Of a stretch of DNA of 64,000 nt, positions 34,533-47,079 are shown in pieces. The DNA is from Heterotrichella gracilis (lineage: Eukaryota; Sar; Xanthophyceae; Tribonematales; Xanthonemataceae): assembly GCA_032358255.1 (NCBI GenBank), contig JAULBX010008883.1, positions 293,793 to 357,792 on the forward strand, written 5' to 3'. Every line of letters begins with the position of its first letter. Within the stretch, counting starts at the first letter, position 1. A model generated the notes under the pieces. That model worked only from the letters and a program-made list of their open reading frames with translations, was not told the origin of the DNA and made no database searches. Position numbers and translations under genes: made by a program.

Positions 34533-37179
34533 TCACAGCTTCAGCCCCAGGTAGCCCAGGAGTGCGACCCCGACAAGGCCTCCGATCACCGTTGCGATGG
34601 TACCTAGCTGACCAGGATCGCTGAAACCGCCTGCAGCCTGCAGCAGACAAACACATGCACATCAGTATGCTGATTATGACGATCACCACCGTACAAGCCA
34701 CACAGTATACCGGGGGCCATTTGCGTGCCGGCTTTTGGTCAACCTCGTTCAAGCACCTATACGCACTTCAAGCGCTGGAGCCAACTTGCCTGCTGCTACA
34801 AGTAGCAAGCACAAGCCTGGGCAAGAGTGGCCCATGAAAATTGCAGGGTATCAGTGCAGAGAGTTCAACCTCCAGTAATGGCTACAGTGCAGATCGCCAG
34901 TATTGCCAACGACTAAGCACCGGGGGGATACTACAGTGACTGAACTATACTGAACGAGATGGCAGGGGTCCTAAAGCATGGACACAAAGTGCACGGAGTG
35001 CACTATGATGGTAGAGCAATCTGTCAGCTAGCATTGCTGTGACACAGGGCTCATGGAACTGGATGTAATGCTAGGCACACACCTTCCCAGTCGCGCTGTC
35101 ATATACTGCAAACCGCTTCTTGGGGGCATTGCACTGGGGGCAGCGGTACGAGGGGCCAGTCTCTGCGAATGCCAGCCTGTCATGACACACACCAACGTCA
35201 GGTTAACCTGCAGGGCACATAGCTGCCAGCCATGCAAGACAGCCAAGTCAACCGCGAGGCAGTTACAACCCACGCAATGCACTCTTAAGCCCATGCATGA
35301 TGCAAGGAACGTACGCGTCGCAGTAGACGTAGCCGCAGTCCACGCAGACGTGTGTCGCCCGCTCTTTTTGCGCAGCCGACAGCTTGTTCCCAAACCCAGA
35401 GCCTGCAAAGCGCTTTGGTGCCTCCTTCTTTGGCAGCCTCTTCACGTTGATGCTGGTGTTCTCCCCCTTCACCTGCATAGGCCATGAACCAGGGTCAAAC
35501 CTCCTGTTTACCTGACAACCATGTGCAGCACAACCGCTGCAAGCAAGTCAGCACCAGCATGGTTCCACCCAATCTGGTACTTTTTGTCACCATTCTTTTA
35601 CAACATGCCTATAGGCATCAATGGCCTCTGTCCCAAGATCACCGGCGCGCCATACGGCCAAATGCTCTCCACTTTAGGCTACAAGGTGCACCCCCGAGTA
35701 TACCCTAACCCCTACCCCCCTCAACCCTTCAAGGACCACGCTCTGATAGTTGGCCTGCGGGGTGGTGATGTAAGTACGATCTCCCCTCTTTCCTATTTCA
35801 CTCTCAGCACGTGCAGATAGTTCCAACCCCTGGACTTACATAGATGAGGGTGACGGGGGATGGCGCCCGCGCCAGGGCTGTGCGCACGTACTCGATCTTG
35901 TCAGCGGGCCACAGCTCTTCGCCAAAGAACGACGAGGTGTAGATGATGGTGTCCCCACTCTTGATACCAGCCTTGGCGGCATTTCCGCTTGCTTCCTGTT
36001 GCACACAACGCTTGCTTGGCTCGAGTACCGCAACAGCCATACTCCTGCACGGCAAATACCAGCAAAAATTTCCCTGCAAAGCATCAGCTAGCCGCAAACC
36101 TTACCTTCACGACAATGCCGCTGCCTGGGGTCTTTCCGGCCTCCAGCTTCAGACCCAGCGGCTTATCAATGTTCACCTGGGAGAGACAGCAAACCACAGC
36201 TGGGCATTTGTGCAAGCACTAGTGACACCCACTTGTTATGGTTATGCGCAACAACACCAAAAAAATTACAGCAAGCATGCAGTGTCATGCAAGCCCTGGT
36301 ACATTTCCCCCCCCGGAAGTGAATAGTTGCAGTGTAATGCAGTTCGGAGTCGGTGGTTACCTGGATTTGAGAAAGTACTGGGAGCGCACGGATGGTAGAC
36401 CTCTTGGCGCCGCTGGTGAGGGAGGCTGCTCTAGTCTTTGGTAGCCGAGTACCGAAGAAAGCACCCTATATAAAGTGGCAAGAACGCAGTGTCAGCCGTG
36501 GCCAGTGGAGCATGCTTGGCTACTAGGGGTGTCAGGAGTGGCCCACGGGTGGGGGCAATCAAAGTGGAGCTAGGGGTGAACCAGAATACTAGCAGATAGC
36601 ATAATAGTATATCCCTGGTGGAACATATGGCAGTAGTAGGGCACGTGCACGAGGAGCAACTTCTGCAGGGTTGTTCTGTACAGGGTGGGTGGTTGAGGGG
36701 GCTGTGCATGCGTGCTAGCTGCTTTTAGGACGAGATCCACGTTGCCCACATGTTGAAGTGTGCACCACCGTCAAGCAGATTCAGGAAATATAAGTTCTTC
36801 CAGCAGCAATTCCGGGGCCAGGGCCCAAAGGAACCCATCGACCACAAATTCGTATCCACACTACAATTGGGTATCGTGGCATGCAATGCATGGTGGCAGG
36901 GACATGACGGGTCGACCACACCCGTGCAACCAGCCCGTAAGGATCGAAACGGTGCCTAGCATATAAGTGATTGCACTTGCTCGCTAAGTCAGCCAATGGT
37001 TGCGGTGTGCGCCCTATTTAATAGGCTAGCCAAGTTGGCTGTGTGGTGGCAACCGTGGTGAGCAGCGCAACTGAAGGTACCTTTGCGATAGCACTGGTCC
37101 TTGGGCGAGACTGGACCGTGCACGGCGCCCTGGGGACGGCACTGCAGGTCGTTGTGGCGGTGAGAGCCGTAGAGGCCAT
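34533..37179 (-). CDS. ENH1: ENH1-like plastid PDZ-rubredoxin membrane protein
   Basis: Thylakoid protein with an iron-binding rubredoxin domain. The family (Arabidopsis ENH1) is linked to redox and stress balance, and related rubredoxins act in photosystem II assembly. The inferred first exon (ATG 37179 to about 37078) is a typical transit peptide, MASTALTATTTCSAVPRAPC, ending in phase 0 at gtacct. The second exon (about 36370-36440) continues it. The PDZ domain follows: VNIDKPLGLKLEAGKTPGSG (36178), GNAAKAGIKSGDTIIYTSSF and LWPADKIEYVRTAL. The rubredoxin part has CVDCGYVYC (about 35340) and CPQC (about 35135). The last exon gives one glycine-rich membrane helix (TIATVIGGLVGVALLGYLGL) and TGA at 34533. 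Domain order matches ENH1. The transit-peptide exon is separated by about 640 bases and is inferred. Confidence 0.88.
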
Positions 37180-37787
37180 TTTGATGAACTTGGTGCGGGG
37201 CTTGCGCAAGGCTAGTGTTGAGTGGATGAGCAAAGTTGTCGTGACAAGTGCGCCCAAGTACTTGATCTGGCAAGTCCGACACAGTGCAACGGTAGCTTAA
37301 GGTGCAGCTTGCCTGTCACGGGATGTATCTCTAGCTCCAGCAGCAAGTGCAGGCAAAGCAAGAGGCAGGCAGAGTGACAGGTCACCCAGCCACTCGGATC
37401 AGCTTGGATCAGTGGGATTTCAATCTAATATCACCCCCGTGACTTGGAAGCTATTAATGCATACCATTTTTTAATGTTTGCTTTTATGTGGGGATAAAGA
37501 TTCAGTCCACATATTTATCAAGTTTGAGTGTCAGCTTGTTCCATTTGTGGCATTGGAATGCCAATGTCATGCCAGTACATCGCCATACATGCTGATCCCA
37601 TATCCACAGTACGGCAAGCGACAGCAACACGTCAGTGCCGGGATTTGCACTGCAGTGGCATTTCAGAGGCGCACATACACAGTATGCTCCCTTACTGTGT
37701 AAACCTCATACTTGCGGTGGCTGAAAATCTCACCAGCATTGACCATTGGCCAGGTTCATGTCCAAAATTAGCCAAGGTTATGCTGCA
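37180..37787. other. Intergenic region
   Basis: Promoter side of ENH1 and 3' flank of the IQ/coiled-coil gene. No convincing ORF. Confidence 0.4.
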
Positions 37788-40700
37788 TCACGAATCTGGC
37801 TGTGAGGTCGCAGCTAGCGATGCAGGTGCTGCCACCTTGACAGCTTTTGCTGCAGACCTTGCCTTCACCAACTGCTTGGCACCCTGCAGCCGATCTTGTT
37901 CTCTGTGCAACAGGGGCGTGCAAATAAGCCACTGAACTGCATATTGTGCACCCACCAGGTGTCTATCAGGGATGGTAAGCCTCTGGATAGCATGCACCAT
38001 GAACGCTGAGAACCACATGCCCCAAGGATGTGCAAAAATAAGAAAGAAAAATGCATGGTACAATAAATGGGAAAAAACTGGAAATGCACCACGCCATGCA
38101 TGTTGCATGGCCTATAGAAATGCCGGACAAACCTTGTTGCCAAGTAATGTTTCAAGGAGTGCTTCAGCAGCACATTGATTCCCCCTTGTAAACCTGTTGC
38201 AGCTTGCCGCAGCCCAGCCGCAGCAGCCCTGGTGGCTTCCCGCCTGCCTTTGTCCTGCTGTGTGCGCAGTGCCAGGTCACGCTCAGCTTGTTGGTGAACC
38301 TCCAGCTGTAGTTGGAGTGCCTAAAAAACAGATGCCATGGCACAAAAGTAGTTGGTGTGGTAGTGGCAGGCGCCATCTTTCTTGCCATGGCAGTTGCTCA
38401 ATGTCAATGAGAGGCACGGCGAGCATTTCCCCCTCAAATTAGTCCTCCCAGGAATGTATTACGTCAGGCCAGATACCTTCCTATCAGGTGACATCAGCCG
38501 GGGCGATTTGCAATTCTACTCAATGGCACGAAACAATGCTTGGGCATTGGAAAGTGCCAGGCGTCGCTGCAAATGCAGTGCCTACCTCGTGTTCCTGTTT
38601 GACAGCGGCAGCAATCTTTTGCTTGAGCTGGGTGTGATTCAAGCTTGCAAGCAGTATCCGCTGCTGTGCCTCTGCCCTAGCCTTTGCCACTGCTTCCCTA
38701 TTCGAAAGTGAGCTAATGAACCAAAACTGTTGCATAACGGTAGCCATTTCTGCTGCTTTTGCAGCAGCCACAGCTGACCAACCAGCGCTGCTTCCAGAAA
38801 TGAAGTACCTTTGCTGAACGGCAGGCCCAAACTGCATGGCATCCTTTACCTGCATAAGGTCGCATTGCAAAATATGTGCACCCACTGCAGCAATGGTGGT
38901 GTCCACCACCGCATTTCAACTGTCATGGCATCAATGTGAAAGCGATCAAAATCCTGAAGTGGCATGCATTGGCCAGCAAACTGGACAGACTGACTAAAGG
39001 ACAGACATCAATAGCCCTGCTCTTCATTCTACTGCCACACACCTCTAATCTCTCCATCAAATATGCTGCTTTGCTGGCTGCAATGGCTCTTGCATTGTTT
39101 TCTTTTTGCAGCCGCACGCCGTCCGCCTGCATGTAAGTAAGATGAACCTTACATGCAGTGTAGTCATGCAAGTACCATGCACGCATTTGCAGAAGGTATT
39201 AGCTGGCATTGGCAAGGGCTGATGTTGACATCTGAAATCTTTACATGAGCAAACCTCACAACGTAACTGGCAACCTGGCAAGTGACCAATGTGAATACTT
39301 GCAAAAATGCAGCAATAATTCAGCTGTGCATACAAACGACCCTCCACTGGCGTTCTGTCCTTTCCACATGCATGGCCACAGCGTGTTACCTTTGCGTGAT
39401 TGATTTCCACAGGGTCTGCGTGTGCAGCACCGGATACTGGCAGGCATTGCAATGCCTGCAGGTGCGTTTCCATTATGCATTGATCCTGTGGATGCTGTAG
39501 TTGAGCCCTGCAATAAAATCCACAACATTAACTGGATGAGCACTTTTGAAGACCGTTCACTGACAGTGAAAATGGTTAATGGCCATGACTAGGAGGCATG
39601 GTGTATAGTCACAGTACATACCCCTCGCTGCGTTTGGGTGACCTCTGATGCAGCGGCGCTCCTGGCAAACTGGAAAATGCCTCCAGCACAAGTGCATGGA
39701 ACAGTGTGTGTTTGCTGAACAGCAGCAGCCATGGGGGGACCTGTTTGGATTCTACTTGGCGCACAGCCTTGGGTGGATCAGGATGAGGCTGCACATTCAG
39801 ATGGACGTGGGGCCGCTCTCTGCCATGATTGGACAGTGCTGATAACCTGCAGCAATCCAGAAGACTGGTTATTGCACTATAGTCTCAAATCGTGTGATTT
39901 ACCATGATCCCTTGGAATACATTGCACATTATTATCGTGGCCACGATGTCACAACACCACATAAGAAATGATGATGCACCGATTTCTTATTTCCAGAGAG
40001 GCACATGGTGGTCAATTGACCACTCATGCCAGGCTTACTGCACTGTTATGCCACCCTTTATCTGCCCACCTGATACCAACCCCCAGCCTCAAGTCCCAGG
40101 TCAATGCCAGCAGCAGCACAGCTCGGCGTTGCGCCTCTCTCATGCTGCTGAATGCGATGCAGACGTGGTCCTTCACTATTCTGAAGGCGGCTCGCTTCTT
40201 CATTTTTCGTGCTGGCAGCAGTGCACCCTGAAGGTTGCCGATGCGTGGCGGGGATTTGCCCAGCTGTCCCATCGTGTCACTCTCTGTGTGGTTTCTCATT
40301 GCGGACTGGCTCGTGCCATGAATGCTGAGCTGGTCAGAGGTGCAGAAGGTGGCACTATCTGTGCCCAGCGGCAATGATTGTGTATCATTGCAGCTTGCAG
40401 GGTCAGAAACATGATCCTTGGGTCCAGCCAGTGTCTCGACTTCATAAATCTGGCGGCAAAATTCTGTCATCCCCTGGCCACTTGCACCATTAGCTGGTGT
40501 GCCCACGCAAGCTGCATGCACAGTGGGCTGCAGGGATTCCCTGGGTGTGCAGGCATCTGGAGACTCTGCAGAATATGTTGAGCTCTGTGCTGACTGGTGG
40601 GCTGCAGCGTTGTCTTTCCACCGCACATCATCCTGCTGCGCAGCTGCTGAGTGGTGATGTCTTAGCAGGGTACCCAGCTGCTCGCTGCCGCACCCATTGT

Positions 40701-42455
40701 GGTGCCCTGTGGCCGGACTGGCTGTGCAACGCATGCTGACACTCATGCTGCTGCCAGTTTCACTGATACCTCTGCTGCTGCTTTCATCCACAAAGGTGTG
40801 GTGGCTACTGCTGGAGCTGGTGCTGGCCCGATCCACGGCATGTTTGGGATTGCCTATTACGTGCGCTCCATGGAACAACAACTGAATAGCGTCTGACGGC
40901 CCTTGGTAAATTGATTGGATGCCAGTTTGCACCAGACAATCAGCTGATGTGACGGGGATGTCAATTCCTGCAACAAGCAGTACAGTGAAGTCATCAGTTC
41001 ATCCGTTGTGCAATTCCCATGATGAAGCACATTGTTCCCAGCCACTCACCAAGGTGCCTGGGTAATCCTGAACGGGCAGTGTCCCCCATGTTGATGGTGG
41101 TGACATGGCCGTTCTTATCAAATCCAAAGGCAATGCAGTGCTCTGGAAAGCAGCAGCTCAATCCCGTGCCAGTGGGTGCACTGTGCTGCCCCAGTCCAGC
41201 CAGGCAATTGAAGTCGCTTGAGCTCATGTACAGCGCGGCATTGCTGTACCGCGGATGCTTGGCGCCCACCGTGGCGGTTCCCAGCCTCTTGAGGTGGTGC
41301 AGCATGAAGAGCCGGTGCTTCATGATGACTGCAGGCAGGAGATGAGGGCCGTTTGTTTGTCTTCGCTAGGGGGTGCAATGCAAGCAAGCGGGGAGAAGGC
41401 GTGTGCATTCAAATCACGCCATGAGTAGCACAGCATGTGCCATTCTATGCTGCAAACGCACCTGTCCATCTCCACCATCTTTGAATGCACACTGCTGCCC
41501 GGTGCTGAATAACCCGCCTGCAGGGGAGAAAGGGATCTGGTGGTTAATTGTGAAATGGCCATGCTGTCCATGGCTAGGCAAACAAACAGATGCGCCGAAA
41601 ATTCCTACCGGCACAGTTGCAGCTTGCTCCTGACGCAGTAGGATCTGAAAGCGCTTTGTATACACACAGCTGCTGCTGATTGCTGCAAAGTCTCCAGAAG
41701 GAACGGTTGTAGTATGTCTTCTTCACTAGCACAGCGGTTATGGTCCGCAACCCAGTCGGCCACCAGGCCTAGAACTCGACTATCCTTGGGCAGTGTCAGC
41801 GGCTCTAAAGGAACACCCTGTGGCAGAGATGGCAATCATTGCTCTACGCTTGTGGGCACCATGCATATGTTAAGAGCAAGAGAAAGGGCGTCAGTGGCTG
41901 GTGAGTGCGTACCTGTTTGTATTGGTGCTTGGTCCTCAATACTGCAATTTGTGCAGGGCGGCTGCCACGCCTCTTGAGGGTTTTCAGTGCGCATCTGTCA
42001 TCTTCGCAGTCAGGTGTGATCTTGAGCCTGGGTTGACTGCAAGACTGGTGCTTGCGTCTGACCACCAACCCTGCAACAATGTCATGCCTGGTCAGCATGG
42101 TGCTGCTTTCAGCAACTTGGGTTGTATATCATGAAAACTTACCGATAGGTTGAGAGGGAAACTCAAAGCCTTGGAGTGCGTCTCCATCTGGGTTATCTTC
42201 TGCAACCAGAACCCCATACTAGTCTGGGCAATTCAAGGTGAGTCCCCACAGCACACATATGCAAGCACCACTTATATACATACCTTTACAGCTTTGTGAT
42301 CGGTAGCACTGGAAAGACGGTATGCGCATACGAGTTGTCGAAGGAAGTACTTCGTCACCGTACAGTTTCCAGATCGCTTTTCGGGCAAAGCTTTTGAGGA
42401 CAGCGTGCTGCTGGCCTGCCTCTATAAAGACAGCAACAGTTTCCGACGCCCCCAT
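37788..42455 (-). CDS. Unrecognised IQ-motif and coiled-coil protein
   Basis: Exon 1 (42284-42455, MGASETVAVFIEAGQQHAVL) ends at gtatgt. Following exons carry EDNPDGDALQGFEFPSQP (about 42190), a basic RRKHQSCSQPRLKI segment (about 42060), a segment ending AAVCIQSAFRSYCVRSKL (about 41650) that fits a calmodulin-binding IQ motif, and RLFMLHHLKRLGTATVGAKH (about 41300). A long exon follows (about 40970-40024) that is serine/threonine-rich and low complexity. The C-terminal exons are alanine/glutamine-rich coiled coil: NREAVAKARAEAQQRIL (about 38700), ALQLQLEVHQQAERDLALR (about 38310), then EQDRLQGAKQLVKARSAAKA to the stop at 37788. The last junction matches in phase 2. Exons between 39000 and 39850 are uncertain. 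A cytoskeletal or flagellar role is possible but not shown. Confidence 0.6.
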
Positions 42456-43082
42456 CGCTTGGAAACCCCTTGTCAAAGGTTAGAGGAAGCGCTGGGCCCC
42501 ACAGTATATGCATGCATTTCGCAACTCGCTTACAGCTAGGGTGGCGAAAAGCACCTGCCCCAGATTGTTTGGCATGTCCTGCGGCATGTCAGGGTATCTC
42601 ATGTACCCAAACCAGTGCCACCCACTTGTAGGTTGTGAGCGCTGCCAGCCAGCTGTAGATTCTTAAAGATAACTCGCGCAGAGTTACGACTGCCCATATG
42701 CGATAAAGTCAACTTGGCCACTTGGCTCCTCCCGCTTGCATGTGATTCTCCCCCTGAGCATTAACACAATGCATGCATGCATATGTCTCGGGCCTTTCAC
42801 GACCCTTCCTGTATCGCTGATACCCCCCGGACTGTGTCAGTACAAAGTTCCGTTTACCCGCAAAGGCTATTCAACAGAGGTGTTTGTGCGTTCCCACCTG
42901 CAACATTTGCTGACTGTGCACTTGCCCACTGTGCACTTGAACCACACAAAATTTGGGGCAAAATTTCGTCGGCCGGTGCAATTCCTTTCTCATCGTGTTT
43001 CAAGCTGCTTCAGTATTAAAGCAGATCACTCAATTGTTACAGCACTGCTGGACCCCTCTCTTTTGCTGGGGCCAAGCACGAA
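42456..43082. promoter_or_regulatory. Divergent intergenic region
   Basis: Separates the starts of the IQ/coiled-coil gene (-) and the PSB33-like gene (+). Contains a TGCATGCA palindrome run at about 42770. No specific element is identified. Confidence 0.4.
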
Positions 43083-44312
43083 ATGGCTAGTGTGAATGCT
43101 CTCCTGATGTCAACAGGTTAGTACTGCCCACCAACCCTTGCGCTTACTGCACCCTAAGGTACGGGGTGGTTCATTCACTCCTTGTGCGATGTACCTATGT
43201 ATGTCACCTGAGTCAGAGGCTTTGATAGAAAGCAATTGGCCAGGGCAAGCACAGATAATGTACCCCAGCACCTACACCCCTTACACCCCTCTGTCATATA
43301 CAGAGCGGGCCAGCGGGTTCAGGAGCTTTAGCTCTTCACACACCGCCGCGCGCGTGGCAGGCCTTCGATCTTCAACCTCCAGGATGCCTGAAGCGCGACA
43401 GCAGGGCAGGCCATGCGTGTGCCAGAAAGGGTTCGGCAAGTCCAACTCCAAACTGGCCACAAGCACGGTGAGGGTTGCAACATATTGCCCACAAGCATGC
43501 CATGGCAACCATCTGCTACAAGCATAGGATTTCAGCTTAAAACATAACGGGTCACCCTACTGTCCAGGCAAAGAATATCAGACGCCAAAAGCCTGTCGGG
43601 GATGAGCTGGGTCCCGGTTGGTTCAAGCTCTCAACTGTGAAAGACATGGAGGTGCGAGTTTTTTGTGCATTCACGCCTCTTTGTGGACAGGACAATTGAA
43701 ATAAGCAGTGCGCCTAGTCGCTTTGCTGTACATTCCTTGCAGCTGCACAAATATCTGCATTCTGGCGGATCAATAGTCACTAAATTGAATTTGTTGCTTA
43801 GGCGAGCAGCAAGCCCATCAAGCCCATCATACTGGCAGACGGCTCCGCTGTGATCTTGATACAGTACGAAGGCCAGTATTTCTGTACGGATGCGCTGTCC
43901 ACTGCCTACAAGTTTCCACTCGTCGACAGCAACCTGATTCAAAGTGAGGCCACTTGCATGCAACAGTTCCTGCCAGCATGCTGCTTTTGACCTGCCTGTT
44001 TGGTGTGTGCCTACTACATTGATGTCTGATTGCGCTGTGGCCAGTTACCTATACCCTGTAGCACGTGCAGAGACCATGGCTGCCTGTCTCGCAGGGAAGG
44101 GAGTCCCAGCAATCGAGGTGCCTTTGGATGGCACAGTCTATGAATTGGCAACAGGAAAAGTGCTGGATTGGTGCCCCAAAAACAACCCCATCCGGGCGCT
44201 GCTGGGGACACTAAAGGGCAAGGAACAGCCTGAGAAGCTGAAGACATACAACGTAGCAGTTACAGAGAGTGGGAACGTGTACGCCCAGCTGAGCGCTGAA
44301 CTGTCAGCATAA
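43083..44312 (+). CDS. PSB33/TEF5-like plastid protein with cofactor-less Rieske fold
   Basis: Five exons (43083-43116, 43304-43467, 43568-43651, 43802-43943, 44095-44312) join in phases 1, 0, 0, 1 to 213 residues. The first 66 residues are a serine/arginine-rich plastid transit peptide. The core begins VGDELGPGWFKLSTVKDME and shows a Rieske-type beta fold: PIILADGSAVILIQYEGQYF and GVPAIEVPLDGTVYELATGK. The cluster-binding CxH and CxxH pairs are absent: the first site reads FCTDAL and the second DWCPKNNP. This is the situation described for PSB33/TEF5, a thylakoid protein that stabilises photosystem II. No C-terminal membrane span is seen in this model. PSB33 is the best match; another Rieske-like thylakoid protein is the alternative. 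Confidence 0.75.
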
Positions 44313-44649
44313 ATCGCTTTACCAGCTATCTTGGCAGTAAAACATACAATAATATGCTGCACTTTGTTTGTAACTGAAGGGTTGAACAGTTGGACCAGTC
44401 ATTGTAGAGAATTTGGCATTCAGATGAGTGGGATAGATATCCAGTACGCCGCCAAGAGGTTGGCGGTGGGGAGAAAGGGATGGTCCCATTACATGCACTG
44501 CACGAACAGTCAAAATCACAAGGGCCAGAGCAGGGAGCTGTCCTCGCTGCCAAAAATGCATCGCTGTTCCTTCCAGAAAAGCAACTGATTTTGCGAACAG
44601 CCAACTGTCGGCAACAGGGCTAGCAATAGCGCTGTCAATCGTGAAGGGC
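44313..44649. other. Convergent intergenic region
   Basis: Short 3' flanks of the PSB33-like and plastid uL24 genes. No feature seen. Confidence 0.5.
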
Positions 44650-45860
44650 TCACGGCAACTCTTCGCCAGTCTTCTTCAAGAACCGCACTTTCTTGCCGTC
44701 CTCAGTGACCCTACACCAGGAGAAGATGCATGGTGACTTAGTTCGTTGATTAGTTACATGCATTCCAGCAATACAGCCAAATTAGCAGTCAGTCTTGCAC
44801 ATGCGGTGCCACGCAGCTCTATCCTGGCAATACTTGAATCATCTATTGATCCTACGCGACTTGGTGTCCCGGTATATGAGCAGCATACAACATATGCAGT
44901 GCAAAAAGACCCCAACTACACAACGCGTTTTCACAAGGGTACAGCTATCGTGTACTGTTAGCCATGCAAAGAGGGCCTTCGCTTGCAGCCTACGGGAGTG
45001 CAAATGCAACAGAAAGACAGATGTTGTTCCTATGTGTCAGTATGCATTGCTGTCGCACTTACTTGTAACCAATCCTGCTCCTCACTTGCTTTTCTACAGA
45101 GTACAGCATCACGTTTGAGTGGTGAACTGGGGACTCCCTCTGCAGTATTTGGCCGGTCTCGCCTTGCGCCTTGGGCTTCACATGCTTGGTCTGCCAGGCG
45201 CAAGTTACAGGTTATGAGTCTGCACTGAATGTGTTCCCATTCTATGTAAACCCAATAGTACAACAGAGCAGCCACGTAGCTGTACCTTGATGTTGACGCC
45301 CTCTACCACAATCTGGCCAAGCTTTGTCAGGACCTGCAAGTGGATATTGCCAGCATTAGCCCTGCAATTAGCAAAGTGGCAGGAGGAAAGTGTGTCCACC
45401 AGCCCCGTTCCCACTTACGTCTGAAATTTTCCCAACCTTCCCCTTGTCCTTTCCAGCAATGACCTGCACTGTGTCTCCCTTCTTGACATGCATGGCAATC
45501 TTAACTGGCTTGCCATTCTTGGTGAGTTCATAGTGCTCCCACTTCTTTCCAGGGCCCTACATAACAGCAAGCAGGGTGAGCGGTGCTTGGCTACGACGCC
45601 ACGAAACAGCAGAGCTCTGGCAGAAAAGACACTTACGATAACTCCTGCTGTGATGGGTAGTACCCTGAGGGGTGCCTGCACACACAACACGCGATGTTTC
45701 CAGGTAGGCAGAGGGTACACAGGAGGGCCGTTGCAGGTGTAATTGGCCAGCGTTGTACCTTTGGGAAGGTAGCCACAGGCCTGCTTGTGAATGCAGCACG
45801 GTTCCCCAAGAAGCTGCTGTGGAGGGTCCCCATGGTCAGTGAGCTGCACAGAGCAGCCAT
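44650..45860 (-). CDS. RPL24: Plastid 50S ribosomal protein L24 (uL24c), nuclear-encoded
   Basis: Assembly-initiating large-subunit protein of plastid ribosomes. Six exons (45759-45860, 45637-45675, 45419-45556, 45286-45333, 45063-45190, 44650-44710) join in phases 0, 0, 0, 0, 2 to 171 residues. The first about 35 residues ([20 protein letters not shown] onward) are a transit peptide. The KOW motif is [19 protein letters not shown] (about 45490), followed by [16 protein letters not shown]. Next come [31 protein letters not shown] and the C-terminal [19 protein letters not shown]. All uL24 landmarks are present. A dispersed repeat (44735-44822) lies in the last intron. Confidence 0.95.
44735..44822. 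repeat. Dispersed repeat, copy 2
   Basis: Matches 1653-1740 in the same orientation with few mismatches. It lies within the last intron of the uL24 gene, directly upstream (on the minus strand, downstream) of the intron edge. Confidence 0.8.
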
Positions 45861-47079
45861 CGTGTCTAGCTCACGCCCACCCAAAGGCCACACACAGCCG
45901 TAGCTCGCCTACCGCTGCTGTAGGTCTCTACACGAGTCAATACAACCCAACACCCTGTCAGCGCTTCACAAGTTTGCACAGTGTGGGGATGGCCACACTC
46001 GTTTCAAGGCTGCTGTCGGCGACGAAAGTCTGTGGCTTTCCCACTGGGCCAACAGGGGTTTACAATAGTGTTGATGAAAAGGCCCCCCCGTGATGCCGAC
46101 TTGGCGCAATTTGGAGCGGGTTGCCATTTGTCATGTAATTACGTCAGTTCGCCGGATGTGCGTCACGCATGTGGGTCTTCTCCGGCATATGTCGTCATCG
46201 CTGACGTGTGATCCGGAAGGACTGAGCGGGAAAAAACCCAAAACCCGCGATCAGGGCCAGGGCGGGAAAGCAAAACTCTCATAAGCTCTGGGCATTGAAG
46301 CACTAGCCTGTAGAAGGTAGTGGCAGCACAAGCCAAGCGCACGCTCACCCGGCACCTGCACGTTTGCCCTGCAGCTCCTGTGCTTGATAAAAGCGTAACG
46401 TGCTGGCCGGACTCGGGCTCGTTTGAAAGGCAGCGGTACTGCTCGACGACGCCCTTGCGGGTGGGAAAGCCCTTCTCAACAGCAGATTCCCTTCATACTT
46501 CAGCCGACAGGCGTTCTCGTACGATACCTGGTGTGATCAGTACGTCGCAGTTACAGCACATCGACTGTGACCTGGTGTCTACTGCATTAGCTACAGCTTG
46601 GGCGCCAGTTTTGGAGCCTGCAGCCCACCAGCGTACTTCGCACACACTGAGCGACCTGCGCTGCAGAAACATGACGCCACCCTGATATACAATGGCCAAG
46701 TCAAGGTATGCAACGTTTGGGTCGCCTCATTGCAACCCATTTGGTGCTGGGTAGTCGATGTGGGCAGTAGAGTGCATTTGCACCGCCAACCCACCCGCAT
46801 GCATCATGGGCCGCTGTATCGCGCCTGTTTTGGTGCTGGGTGGCTGGTTGCGACGTGCGGAGTGCATGTATTGGTCATGGAAGCAGGGCTTGACCTGCTG
46901 CATCCTCAGGGGCTATTTGGGCTGCTGTGGAAGGTGCACTTGGCACTGCCAACTTGCACTATGCACTTGGCACATGCCACCCACAAAACAATGTCTGGGT
47001 GGCAAAGTGTCCATCCACAGTGTTGCAAATCACCCACCCACAGTAATTTGGGTTTCATTTCACCTCCAGGCGGAGCACA
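45861..47079. other. Divergent intergenic region with a weak ORF
   Basis: Separates uL24 (-) from the receptor kinase (+). ACGTCA/TGACGT-type motifs occur at about 46140 and 46203. A plus-strand ORF at 46320-46685 has an arginine/alanine-rich start but no recognisable domain, and I do not treat it as a gene. Confidence 0.4.

Noticed and set aside
40378-40896. Plus-strand open frames opposite the long exon at 40024-40970
   Set aside because: They mirror the serine/threonine-rich minus-strand exon and have no features or splice support of their own.
46320-46685. 121-codon plus-strand ORF with an arginine-rich start
   Set aside because: No domain, no splice continuity with the receptor kinase, and composition does not stand out from chance.
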